Positions 53,604-64,000 of a stretch of DNA of 64,000 nt are shown here, one piece after another. Position numbers and translations under genes: made by a program. The number at the start of each line of letters is the position of its first letter. Position 1 is the stretch's first letter. The notes under the pieces were generated by a model. The model had not been told where the DNA came from and made no database searches. It saw only the letters and a list, made by a program, of their open reading frames with translations. The stretch is taken from the NCBI GenBank assembly GCA_008828725.1, contig MEHQ01000445.1:262408-326407 (forward strand). The letters run 5' to 3'. The DNA comes from Saccharina japonica (taxonomy: Eukaryota; Sar; Phaeophyceae; Laminariales; Laminariaceae).

Positions 53604-54590
53604 CGTATACCCCGAGAGTGCGCAAAGCAACCAAGAAAAAACAGAAAAAAAAGGGCACGAAGGAGGAAAAGGAGGGGACGGGCAAAGCGTTGGCTGGCTA
53701 GGAAGGCACCACGCATCGCCCGGGAGAGGCAGCAGAGTACACTTGTTAGGGTAGCAACCTGGAATGTGCGGACTCTGGCTGTAAAAGGGGCTAACGGCTA
53801 TGGGAGAGCCTGCAGCATCCTGTACGAGGCAACGAGACAAAACGTTTCGGTGTTAGGGCTACAGGAGACAAGGAGGGCAGGCCGAACGGAACTCGCAGCA
53901 GCAGGGTTTCGGGTGTTCTGCTGTGGCACGGAGACAGGTGGAACACACGGTGTGGGAATAGCCGTTAAAGAGTCAATGTGCAGGAACTCTGCGTACACCA
54001 CCGAATATATCGATGAACGATTTATGGCCATGAGGTTTGAGATAATGGGCCACCGCGGAGCGGTCAACTTCGTAGCTGCGTACGCCCCAACAGAGGTCGC
54101 AACCGTCGACAGCAAGCATAGGTTCTGGGGAAAACTTGACAGCCTCGTGCGGGGGATCCCTGCCAAGGAGTGTGTCTATGTACTGATGGACGCCAATGCG
54201 CGGACGGGAGAGAGGGTGGATGGAGATGACGAACGTATCATGGGCGAGCACGGGCGTGATAAGCTGAACGACAATGGCAGGCTGCTGCTGACCTTCGCAA
54301 CGGACAACAGACTAGCAATCACGAACACCTTCTTCCCCACACGTAAGGGTGGGATATGGCACACATACAACGGCGTATCGGGGGACGAATGCCGGCGCAT
54401 CGATTACATCCTCACGCGACAGGCACACCGCGGCCGAGTGTCCAACGTAGTCGTCGTTCCCCAACCGGTACGCCCAGTAAAGGCGGACTCAGACCACAAC
54501 ATGGTGGTAGCCACCGTCGACCTCGGTGGCAGACTTGCCCACAACCGAGCAGTGTGGACCAAACCGAAACAGCAGCAGTTCAGCCGATAG
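53604..54590 (+). pseudogene. LINE ORF2, N-terminus and APE endonuclease
   Basis: The frame opens with a strongly basic run (NRKKRARRRKRRGRAKR), likely for nuclear entry or nucleic-acid binding, then the endonuclease start VRVATWNVRTL. Counting from the GTG at 53766, active-site boxes are GLQETR (Glu34), YAPTE (107-111), LMDANART (Asp142, Asn144), RIDYIL (211-216) and DSDHNMV (Asp243, His244). This is an AP-endonuclease-like domain that nicks the target DNA to prime reverse transcription. A TAG at 54588-54590 separates it from the RT, but the same frame continues directly, so the stop is a mutation within one ORF. About 430 bp of GC-rich leader precede it (53180-53604). Confidence 0.88.
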
Positions 54591-56333
54591 GAATCGCAGG
54601 TCGAAACAGCAAGACGGGCGGTGAGCGAGCGGTTCATCCACAACCTCGACCAACAACCGGGTGAGCCAGCGACCACCACAGCGGGGATGGCGACGTTGTT
54701 TACCAATGCCCTCCTCGACGCGGCGCAGACGGTACTACCCGAGGAACCGCGGAGACGACGCACGCAGGAGTGGTGTGAGACCCCAGTGACGAGAGCAGCT
54801 TTGGAGGAGGCCCTTGCCAAGCGGCGGGAAGCGCGCCGCGCGATGAGGGGCAATTGGACCACAGCGACATGGAGGACCCTCAAAGTAGCATGTAAGGGAG
54901 TGACCGCAGCAGTCGAAACGGGCATTTATGCCCACCCCAACAAGTACGTGGCGGAGCTCGAACCGGTCTACAAGGACCGCGACATGAGAGGGCTGTACAA
55001 ACACCTTAAGAGATCAGTGGGCCTCAGCGGGAAACCAGCGGGGGGGCAGCAGTTCGTCACGGACGAGAATGGCGTGCTGCCCCGGAGCAAGGAAGACATC
55101 CTCCAGCGGTGGGCGGGATTCTTCGGCACCCTCCTCAACACCAAGTCCCCCACCCTGAACCCAGACATCGCCGAAAAAGTGACGCAACGACCAGCGACGC
55201 GAGCCACCCGACGGTTGGGAGCGGCGCCGGACCTCGAGGAGGTAGAACGGGCAACGAAAGGCCTGCAGAACTGGAAGGCACCCGGCCATGACTCCCTCCC
55301 TGCCGAGTTGCTCAAAATCGATGACGACGAACCCGTCGTCCTGGAGCGCCTTCGTGCCATCCTCGTCGACGTGTGGAACGGAGGAGAGATCCCGCAAGAG
55401 TGGAAGGATGCAACCATCAAAGTGCAGTACAAGAAGGGCGACCGGTCCAACTGCAACAACTTCAGGGGGATCTCGCTACTATCGCACGTAGGCAAAGTCC
55501 CCGCCAAACTCATCACCAACCGCCTAAGCGCCTTCTGCGAAGCCAACAACATCCTCCCGGAGGAACAGTGCGGCTTCCGACCTGGTCGATCCACAGTATG
55601 CATGCTGTTCGTCGTGCGCCGACTCCAGGAACTAGGGCGGAGAAGGAGAATACCGCTCTACATGTGCTTCGTCGACCTACAGAAGGCCTATGACTCGGTG
55701 GACCGAGAGCTGCTATGGAAGGTGCTGGCCAGGGCCGGGATTCCTGCGGAGATGGTCGCCGTCATCCGCCAATTCCACGACGCAATGCGGGCCCGGGTGC
55801 GCATGGACGATGGAGAACTGTCGAACTGGTTCTTGGTCACGCAGGGCTTGCGACAAGGGTGTGTGCTGTTCCCACTGCTGTTCAACGTTTTCTTCGCCGC
55901 GGCCCTAGAGGTCGTTATCGTACGATTCAGCGAGGACGATGGTATCATGCAGAACCTAGTGTTCCTGAAGGAGGAGACGGGAGCGGGGACGGAGACACCA
56001 CTCGACCGCGTACGGAGGGCGGTGTGGGGGATGTTGTATGCCGATGACGCCGGCGTTGTATCGAGGTCCGCCGATGGACTGGCGAGGATGATCATTATCG
56101 TGCAGGTGTTTGGGGAGTTCGGGCTGACGGTGTCGGAGAAGAAGACGGAGACTCTCCTGATGCGCGTAAAGGAGAAGCAGCCAACACCACCCCCGCCGCC
56201 GCTGATCATCGAAGCAGCGGGGCAGAAATACACCCAAACCCTCGAGTTCCGGCGACCTCACCCGGGAGACCAACTTCAGGAGCAGAGTAGCGTCGGCGTG
56301 CGTCAGGAGGTATGGCCCGGAGCTCTTCGATAG
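54591..56333 (+). pseudogene. LINE ORF2, reverse transcriptase
   Basis: Continues the endonuclease frame. Counting from 54621: [20 protein letters not shown] (261-280), [13 protein letters not shown] (281-293), [10 protein letters not shown] (316-325), motif [17 protein letters not shown] (349-364), motif [16 protein letters not shown] (410-424) and the catalytic YADDA (473-477). Motif B has Phe where LSPLLFN is usual, a change that may reduce activity. A frameshift at about 56245 diverts the end of this frame. It is the most complete element in the window, of the LINE type with a C-terminal extension after the RT. Confidence 0.9.
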
Positions 56334-56590
56334 GCCGGGAGCACCGTTTCGACTCAAGGCCCGCCTGCTTCAAGCGGAGGCGATGGAGGCACTGCTGTAC
56401 GGTTGCATGACATGGGCCCCACGTCGCGACCACTACCGACTGCTGCGGACGATACACCACCGGCTCCTGCTGCGAGTTATTGGGTACCAGCGCAAGCAAG
56501 GCATCTACCGGCAGCTGTCCTACGCCCAGGCCCTGAAGAGGGTTGGGTGCCAGAGCGTGGAAGCCACTGTCCGGCAGCGGCGCCTGCTGT
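56250..56590 (+). pseudogene. LINE ORF2, C-terminal region, truncated
   Basis: After the shift the sequence continues with FRLKARLLQAEAMEALLYGC, then the TWAPRRDHYRLLRTIHHRLL and RVIGYQRK segments and SVEATVRQRRLLF, the usual LINE C-terminus. The match stops at 56590, where further residues would be expected. The element has therefore lost its 3' end, including UTR and tail, through a later event, because LINE insertion normally truncates the 5' end. Confidence 0.8.
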
Positions 56591-56639
56591 TCGATTATAT
56601 ATTAGTATGTACGAGTCTGTAGCGATTTGTGACCATTGC

Positions 56640-57605
56640 CGGGATTCGCGAAAGTGCCAGTTGTTTTTTGTCACGGTTCGTGATTTGTAAGTGTTCGCAT
56701 TAGGATTGACCCTAAAAACCCCGTGGGGCGAGCCCGGCGCCGGCGAGATCGGCCGGAAGGCCGAGGAACGAAAACGCGCCGCCTGGGGAAAAAATCACAA
56801 TTATACCTGGTAGTATATGTGGCGAGGGGAATACCCCGGCGTTGGATGGAGAGATAGTATTTTGCGATCGTGGAGGATCCTGCAGTCGATGCCGGGGAGC
56901 CGGCGTCGGCAGCTGTACTGCTGCTGTGTGTATGAACAGCAGTAGCTAAAGCCCTACGGTGTCACAACTAACTGTAGGCAGGGAGTAGCAGCAGCTTGCG
57001 TCCTACGTACGGTGGGAGTATAACCGTACCCACCCCCGCCGTGTACGAGTATAGCGGAAACAGGGGGGACGGACAGCAGCTGCGAAAAGCCCCAAGGAGG
57101 AAGCAAATCTTTGGGCACCTCCGTTGTGTGGATCGATGGGGGGCAATAGTGCGGCGTGGCCGCACACACTCCACTACGGGGAGATACGTGGTGGGATGAG
57201 TGATGCTGTGGAAACGGTAGCGTTCTAACGGAGCAGGTACTGCTGTACACAGCAGTAGCTGAAAGTCCCTCAGTGGTGGTATAACCGCGGGCACCCTCGC
57301 CGTATATAGCGGAAAGGGGGTTTTTCAAGTCGTACGGCATTCATTTTTTTTTTTGCCGTACGCGCTTCACTTCAGAAGGTTGGTTGTGGAGGCAGCAGAT
57401 ATGGGGTTATCGCGCAAGCGAGGGAAAGCATGTTTGCAAAGGAGTTTCGCGAGAAGACGCATGGTTGTCAAGCTGTGCGCCACCAGCCGTGAGCAATTTG
57501 GTTGGGGAAAGCCGCGCGATGTAATATAATCGCGTGCCCTCTGCTGCGGGGAGTTTAGTGGCGGAGGAGCGGGCGCGTGGATATCGAGTGCTGACTGCGC
57601 AGCAG
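56640..57605. other. No gene; duplicated GC-rich segments
   Basis: Holds module H2 copy 2 and two diverged copies of a block with ACAGCAGTAGCT and a GTATAACCG...CGCCGT...TATAGCGGAAA order (56930-57070 and 57240-57315). No recognisable coding sequence. Confidence 0.5.
56713..56807 (+). other. GC-rich hairpin module H2, copy 2
   Basis: Same as 51020-51112 with few changes. The TCGGCC/GGCCGA stem is intact and its loop is GGAA instead of GGGA, still a GNRA loop. The stem of the GCG-AAAA-CGC hairpin loses one pair. It lies about 120 bp past the truncated LINE end. Confidence 0.6.
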
Positions 57606-58610
57606 TATACTATACTAGGGAATAAGAGGCCCTCCCGCCCCCACGGCGGTAGGGCCATTGAAGCAAGTAGTACAGATGATAGAGGCTCAAATAAAAAATA
57701 ATAGGAATCAAATTGGAAACATATTGACGACGAAGATTCCACAGATGCCCCGAGTACCTTGAAGTAAAGTAAGGAGTATTGGAGAAAGCATACTTCAGGT
57801 ACTTCGTTTACTCGGAGTATTTCGGGGTTCAATACTCCGGGATACTCTGCTCGTACTCGGAGTATTTTGGGTATGAACACTCTCGATACTGCTTGTACTC
57901 CGAGTATTTCGGGGTCCGATACTGCGCATACTCCTTCCGTGTACTCCGAGTATTTGGGGCTTCAGTACTGCTCATACTCCAAGTACTCCGAGTATTCAGG
58001 CCGCCAGTACTCTAATACTCTTAAGTACTCGGAGTCCGGAATGTACTTGATACTCGGAGTATACTCGGAGTGTGAAGTACGTTAGGAGCATCTTTGCATA
58101 ATTTGAAAGACTCGGCTGTCATTCCCCCCAGGTTCTGGGAGCATGTGACTGGCGTTTATCGCATTTCACAATTCACAGATGCTCCCATTACCTCGGAGTA
58201 ATATTAGAGTATTTTCGAGAAAAATATTTCAGGTACTTTGTGCACTCGCAGTATTTCGGTGTCCAATACTCTCGATACTCGGAGTACTCCGAGTAATTTA
58301 CGTCGATGTTTTTACTCCGAGTACTGCTTGTATACTCGAGAATAAGTACTGCTCATACTCCCAGTACTCGGAGTATTTGGGCCTTCAGTACTGTTCATAC
58401 TCCAAGTACTCCGAGTATTTAGGCCACCAGTACTCTAATACTCTCAGTGCTCGGAGTACGAAAAATACTCGATACTCCGAGTATACTCGGAGTATCGAGT
58501 ATACTCGGAGCATCTGTGGAAGATTCTTAATAGGAGTACAAATGGTTAAGGAAATAGAAACGAAGGGGATTGACTCCGAATCAATCCGGGTTGTTTGATG
58601 AAAAACATAT
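57606..58610 (-). repeat. Repeat G, inverted copy carrying T
   Basis: Reverse complement of the 25581-26604 arrangement: GC-rich hairpin at 57628-57656, T3 at the AAGATT site, then the TTGATTCGG... block. Confidence 0.85.
57739..58519. mobile_element. Hairpin-array transposon T, copy 3 (781 bp)
   Basis: CCACAGATGCCCCGAG and inverted end, with AAGATT (the complement of AATCTT) at 57733-57738 and 58520-58525. The palindrome array and central spacer (about 58085-58180) are as in T1. Confidence 0.85.
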
Positions 58611-58611
58611 T

Positions 58612-60062
58612 TAAAATAGATGTAGCCAGGGGGGACAGGGGGGGGGCTGGCTGTTCCTGAGAGCACGTTGTTTGTTGTTGTCGGTTGTCTCGCGGCCATA
58701 GCGAAAGGGCCTTGCATAATCCCTCGCGAGACTGTGGCTGTGCTGATGATCGAGATCATTTGACTCGTGCATGCATGCTTACTGAGTTTTTCGTGAAAAC
58801 TATAGCAGGGCACAAATACTGCATACTCTGCGTACGTATATACAGCAGGCACAATGTATGCACGTTATACAGCAGGCACATTGTATGTACGTACAATGAA
58901 ATAAAATTCAAGAGAAGAAGTCGCACAGCACCGTACAGCAGAGGATTGCGCAAAACGAAAAACCGCAAGGCGGTACGTTGCTGTTCCGTGAACGGACAAG
59001 ACAGATTGGAAACTTATACGCATACATTTGAAGACATACGCAACAAGACTACCAGGTAAGTTAGGGTCATTTATATACGTATATACGTGCGTGCACAGAC
59101 AGCATGATTACAGCATGATGCAGGCTCGCGAGGATGTCACGTGAGCATGTCACCTGGGCATGGCTCTCAATGTGGTGTGTCGTTGAAGGGCTACTATATG
59201 GTGTCTCGCGGCACCGTCTAGCCTGGTATGATACCTGGTATCCTGGTATCACCTTATTGCGCCGCATTCACAAAAAGCGTCTATTTCTTGCCATCGCAGA
59301 GTAATCGAGATTTGTTCTAGAAACCAAAACAAGCAAACACAGCCACCACCACCACCACCACCACCACCACCAGCGACACGTTTTTGCTCCTGCTGGTGCT
59401 CAGCTGGTGGTGTGGTAATGGTGGCGGTGCTTGACTTGAGGATGGCGGTTGGTGATCTCTGATACCTGCTCATACCTGGTATGGGATGGGATATGTAGGC
59501 TTGTTTTCCCGAGGATCACCTGTGGCACCTGGTAAGTAGGCCATGCGACATGACGAAGCTTCGCGAACTCGGAACGGCTTTGACGCGGAGGCAGGAGAAG
59601 GGGGCGTTATCTAGGGGCCTTCAGAGACCCCGTCCGTTTCTAATAGTGATGCTTTCGTCGCGCACGGTGGCAGGAAGACGATCTGCGTATCATACGGTAC
59701 GAGTACGACCAGAGCGAGGATGAACGATACAAACTCTCAGCAAAAAATATTAAAAGTAGCAACCGCACTGCTGCAATGCTCGTACGTACGTACGCAGAGC
59801 AGCCGTGAATCGCTGTGGCCACGACGACAAGCCCGGCGCACGTACGGGTTGTACTACAGCAGTATGCCAGCCTGCGACGTAAGAAGTCGGTGCCGGGCAT
59901 GCCGTTGTAGGCAGTAGGGAGAAGCGTGCGCTTTGAACGTGTGTGGGACAATTTTTTTTTTTTTTTGCTTGCATTTGCTCCACTCTAAGTTGCTATGATA
60001 AAGTGGGCATCAAAGATCACTTGATTAAAGTATTGTTTTTTGGGCATCAGACAACCTAGCTA
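58612..60062 (-). repeat. Repeat D, inverted unit
   Basis: Reverse complement of a 22.7- or 24.1-kb D unit over its length, including the (CCA)n and (GGT)n pair at 59343-59420. Only one unit is present here, against two at 22.7-25.6 kb. Confidence 0.85.
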
Positions 60063-60081
60063 TTATATAGATATATATTTT

Positions 60082-60397
60082 GTCATTCCCACTTTTTATT
60101 ATCTTCGCCCTTCTTTTCTCTCTCCCTCTTTAGTCGTAACTCAGATCCGGGGTCACTAAGTAGGCTCTCCCCCCCCCTCCCCTCTACGGTACTTGCCTTG
60201 CATTTTTATCGCGAGAATATTTCAGCACTCTCTTCCCTCGTCGACTTTCGTCGGATTCCGCCTACCCACGCCACGAAGGCGCTCTCAGCAATTGGTTCCT
60301 TTTTATTTTTTTCAAATACAGTAAAAATCTCAACGCGGTGGGATTCGAACTTGGGTACCAATGCCAGTAGTCTTTGAAGCTGACCACTAGTCTATGC
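60082..60397 (-). mobile_element. tRNA-derived SINE, inverted copy
   Basis: B box GTTCGAATCCC (60340-60350) and A box TAGTGGTCAGC (60379-60389) on the minus strand, then the shared body. It is the inverted counterpart of 22345-22665. Confidence 0.8.
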
Positions 60398-60771
60398 GAG
60401 GGGCTGGCTGCTTCCTGAGGGCACGTTGTTTGTTGTTGTCGGTTGTCTCGCGGTCATCGCGAAAGGGGCTTGCAAATATCGCTCGCGAGACTGTGGCTCT
60501 GCTGATGATCGAGATCATTTGACTCGTGCATGCATGCATGCATGCATGCCGATCTTTTCGTGAAAAATAGAATAGGGCACAAATACTATGCAGCAGAGAT
60601 GTCAGGAGACGGCACTTTTACCCCTTGACGGACGGGGTGAAGGAAAATGCCTTGACGGGCGTGCCTTGACGGCAAAACCCGGGGACAACAAGTAAAAATT
60701 CCCGTTTTTTTTTAACGCCTGACCATCTTTTTTAAAAACAGTATTTTCTTCTTGAGATTTTTTTGGGCTTT

Positions 60772-61680
60772 CGCCAACAACAATAGGTATACCTACGCAC
60801 TTTGAGCCATTTATTATTTATAGNTGCACTGCGTAATGTACACCGGAAACGGCTTCCGGGCCCGCCTGGTATTGGGCCTGCGCTCCATTGTACCTACAAA
60901 TGGCTCAAAGTGCGAATGGCTCAAAGTGCGTAGGTACACCTATTATCGGCTACTCAATGTGCGTATCACCTATTTTTGGCTTCACCTGTACCTATAAATG
61001 GCTGAAACGATCACTTTTTGGCAACTGAAATATAGACAGACGGCCACACATTCACCCACGTTTGCTACGTATGGATTGAATGTTGTTCCGGACCGCGCCA
61101 ACGGCTGTGTAACTTAGACCCCCTCGTAACCGTACGGCATTACTCTGTACACGTATGTATATAGATATACCAAAGTTTCTCCTACTATGTACTGCTCTAC
61201 CGCGTGTGTACTGTACTTTCAGCATAACGGCATGGAAACACTCGTCGTTGTTGTTTCTCCGCATCATATACGAGTATATGTGTGTGCGTAGGAGGGATGT
61301 CGTACTGAATACGTATGCATTGATCACGATACGATTTATCGCTTGTACGTAATGCGTTATAACTCCGCAGTGTCAGTGGTTGTACTGGTACGGTCGGCTG
61401 GTTGACAGTCCCGGCATCTGATGTGGCCGTCTGTCTATATTTCAGTTGCCAATAAGTGATCGTTCGAGCCATTTATAGGTACAGTTGAAGCCAAAAATAG
61501 GTGATACGCACATTGAGTAGCCGATAATAGGTGTACCTGCGCACTTTGAGCCATTTGTAGGCACAATGGAGCGTAGGCCCAATATCAGGCGGGCCCGGAA
61601 GCCGTTTCCGGCGTACATTACGCAGTGTAACCTATAAATGGATCAAAGTACCTAGGTATACCTATTTTTGGCTAATGCCC
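60772..61680. mobile_element. Foldback element E, copy 2
   Basis: Arms of more than 220 bp at about 60772-61050 and 61420-61680 are inverted copies. The central part is the reverse complement of the centre of copy 1. One undetermined base lies at 60824. Confidence 0.8.
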
Positions 61681-61689
61681 ATTTTTTTC

Positions 61690-62062
61690 AGCCAATTTGT
61701 TTCTCGTTCGGAGGTCAGATTTACAGCAGTATCTTGATACAGTATCGGGAACACAACCACCACCACCACCACCATCGACAAGTGTCTGCTGCTGCTGGTG
61801 CTCAGCTGGTTGTGGTGGTGGTGGTGGTGGCGGTGCTTGCCTTGAGGATGGTTGTTAGTTCTCTCTGGTACCTGCTACCTGGTACCTGGTATGGGGTGGG
61901 ATACGTATGCTTGTTTTCCCCAGGACCACCCCTGGTACTTGGTAAGTAGGCCATGCAACATGACCAAGCTTCGCGAACTCGGGACGGCTTTCAACACGAG
62001 CAGAGGAGGAGGGGGTGTTATTTAGGGGCCTTCAGAGACCCCGTCCGTTTCGCAAGCAGTGA
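61690..62062 (-). repeat. Repeat D, end part, inverted
   Basis: Reverse complement of about 20775-21160, with the (CCA)n and (GGT)n pair at 61757-61835. The match stops at 62062, the edge of the inverted duplication. Confidence 0.8.
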
Positions 62063-62252
62063 TCTCGTAGTCGTAGCATTAACTGTTCCTTTCCGTTAAC
62101 GATATTTTTGCTCGCGCAAGCGTAGATTCACACCATTCCTGTACATTTTCCCTGTATTTCAGTAGATACAAATAGTCGACCATGGAGACAAGCAACGCGA
62201 ATGATACTCATTCGATTGCGATACTAACACAATGAAACAAACACTGGTACAC

Positions 62253-63652
62253 GTTCTCTATGGGCGTTAGCCCATTAAGAGTTGTCCTAGCCAAAAATGA
62301 TTTTCCCGTTGAAATTTTCAAGACGTTTTTGCGTTGAAATTTTCAACGCGTTTTTGCGTTGAGAATTTTCAAGATGTTTTGTGAAGCTCGCGATTCACCC
62401 TCCAAGCTTGGCGCTGCCCAAATCTCGAAGAATCGGCGGGGCTTTGCGTTCGGCGGCGGGGTCGCGTGCGGAGGTAGCCGAGACAGATACAGGCCTTCTC
62501 CGCCAAGGCTCATCGTCCGGCGTTTGCGCGTGGCTCAAATGGGAAGAATTCGCCAAACAGGGAGGAAACGAGGATGTGGCGGCCTATTTTTGCGCGAATT
62601 TCTCCGCTCCTGTGTATTCGTCTACGAGCATGGTGCTTGCTTCGAGCGCACACTGTTGTTGTGGGCGGACGAGCAGCACAAGCACCACGAGCAGGGTTGG
62701 AGGCGGCATCGAGGAGCAACGATAGGCAACAACACGACGTTACACAGTCTGTCAGGCGGGGTGAAGCTTGAGCTAGGAGCGCCAGGGTGAGAGAGGACAA
62801 CGGCGAGCAACGGCACAGACCTCAGGTACGAGTTGGTGGTAGTGATGCAGATGATACTTGGCACACCAACAAGTAACAACATAGATAGAGCTGTGCTGCT
62901 GGATATACGGACTGAAAAAGCGGTCGCGTACAAACAAACACTCGCCCGGCCCTCAGTCAGGAACTCTCACTGGGGCATCGGGGAGGGACGATGAGGTGGA
63001 TAGGCGATGTTCAGGTGGCTCGATGCGAAGCAAAATCTGGTTAGTACCTGCCTCGTACAGCAGTGCACTGCTGCTGTGTACTGCAGTTTGCTCAGCGAGG
63101 TGGGCTGATCAAGGTGAGGTTCTTTTTGTTGACCTTTTGTATCGGTTTATGTATAACGCGTACTATGTTCAGCATCATAACATTACATCAGTGCATACTT
63201 GGCACACCAACCAGTAGCATTTGTACTCAGCGAGGGACGCTACTCTAAATCCTTACGTATTACATAATACGCTTCGTTCGGTGGTGGTGGTCGTGGTGAT
63301 GTCGTTTGGGAATGCCGGTTTCGGTATGCCCCGCGAGAGACCGGCTCTACCGCGCGCCACCCGACCCCCCTCTGGCACAGTTCGGCGTCCTGATGTGTTG
63401 CTGTAGCACATGTTGGGTGTGTGGGTGGGTGAATGGGTGGGTGAGTGGGTGTGTGTGTGGGTGCGTCGGTGGGTGGTTTTTGTTGTCGTCGCTGTTGCTG
63501 TATGTAGTTGTTGTCGATCTGTTGTTTGTCACACCATACTACTGCTCCGTTGTGTGTACCTAGATGTCCATCTACCTGTAGTACTGCACGTACTCTTGCA
63601 CCTTCAGGCGATATATTTATATTGTTGTTGTTGTTGTTGTCTTCACATTAAA
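62253..63652 (+). repeat. Repeat X, copy 2
   Basis: Direct copy of 18129-19525. It has three instead of five 25-bp units near the start and an expanded GGGT/GTGTGT stretch near 63420-63470. The inferred reading frames are disrupted relative to copy 1. Confidence 0.85.
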
Positions 63653-64000
63653 CTCGTTTCAGTTGCTAATCCCTATAGTCTGATCCTGACTTGGGAGGGA
63701 ACCAAACGTGCTATTACTTGTGGCGTTACACAAGTATCGTTAGGTACGAGGTTGTTCGTGGTATGGGGGGGTATAATTAATTAATTTTGCGAATGAGGGA
63801 GAAGAATATAGCAAGATCACGGCCCGTGGTCACAAAAGTGCTAGAGCCATCAGAGAATGCTAAAGAACACGCACACTTAGCAGGGAAAGGATACACAAGT
63901 CCGAAGAGGTACACCTAAAATCCCTACAGCATGTTATGCGTGTCCAAAACTGAACTACACGCCCGCAATCTCCATTCGACTACAGCAGCATCGCCCCCCC
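63653..64000. other. No gene recognised
   Basis: Unique in the window; short open frames only. It ends in a run of eight C at the window edge. Confidence 0.4.

Overview
This window is eukaryotic nuclear DNA made almost entirely of mobile elements, their broken copies and tandem repeats. No bacterial operons, rRNA genes or convincing full tRNA genes were seen. Evidence for a eukaryote: a DIRS-like tyrosine-recombinase retroelement, two APE-type LINE copies, a Ty3/Gypsy fragment, a tRNA-derived SINE family, TA-, 9-bp- and 10-bp-target-site transposons, and a degraded Crinkler/RHS-type gene. The mix would fit a repeat-rich alga or another protist. The species cannot be fixed from the sequence, and any named organism would be a guess.

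Layout. 1-4.2 kb: unrecognised sequence, then a three-unit tandem repeat. 4.6-5.7 kb: an inverted SINE copy and a Gypsy RNase H fragment. 5.8-14.5 kb: copies of a 1.5-kb repeat (called F here) in both orientations, a 733-bp TA transposon (family C) and a satellite of about 270 bp per unit. 16.2-18.1 kb: a LINE fragment split by a TA transposon. 18.1-19.5 kb: repeat X, found again at 62.3-63.7 kb in the same orientation. 20.4-26.6 kb: a block of repeats (D units, foldback element E, a SINE, host repeat G and hairpin-array transposon T) that reappears inverted at 57.6-62.1 kb. 26.6-29.4 kb: a Mutator-like TIR element and a second G copy carrying T, which in turn carries C. 29.4-39 kb: a DIRS-like element on the minus strand, with gag-like reading frames, RT, RNase H and tyrosine recombinase, the last split by a 757-bp insertion. 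40-41 kb: another SINE and G copy. 41.4-42.7 kb: a coiled-coil, proline- and glutamine-rich reading frame, the only candidate for a host gene apart from the Crinkler. 45.3-46 kb: a third C copy. 47-49.1 kb: the Crinkler-like gene (minus strand). 50.6-52 kb: minisatellites and GC-rich, hairpin-rich modules. 53.2-56.6 kb: a nearly complete LINE.

How the parts relate. The autonomous elements (DIRS, LINE, Gypsy) are all broken by stops, frameshifts or insertions. The non-autonomous families (C, E, T, SINE, the TIR elements) carry no transposase in this window and must have been moved by enzymes encoded elsewhere. Target-site duplications give an order of insertion: G is older than T, and T is older than C at 28 kb. 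The main findings are transposon T, a TIR element built from dense TACTCGGAGTA palindromes with a 6-bp target site; two families of compact hairpin modules; a SINE family with exchanged tRNA-like heads; a CCCH zinc finger in the DIRS gag-like region; and the Crinkler-like NTPase/nuclease gene.
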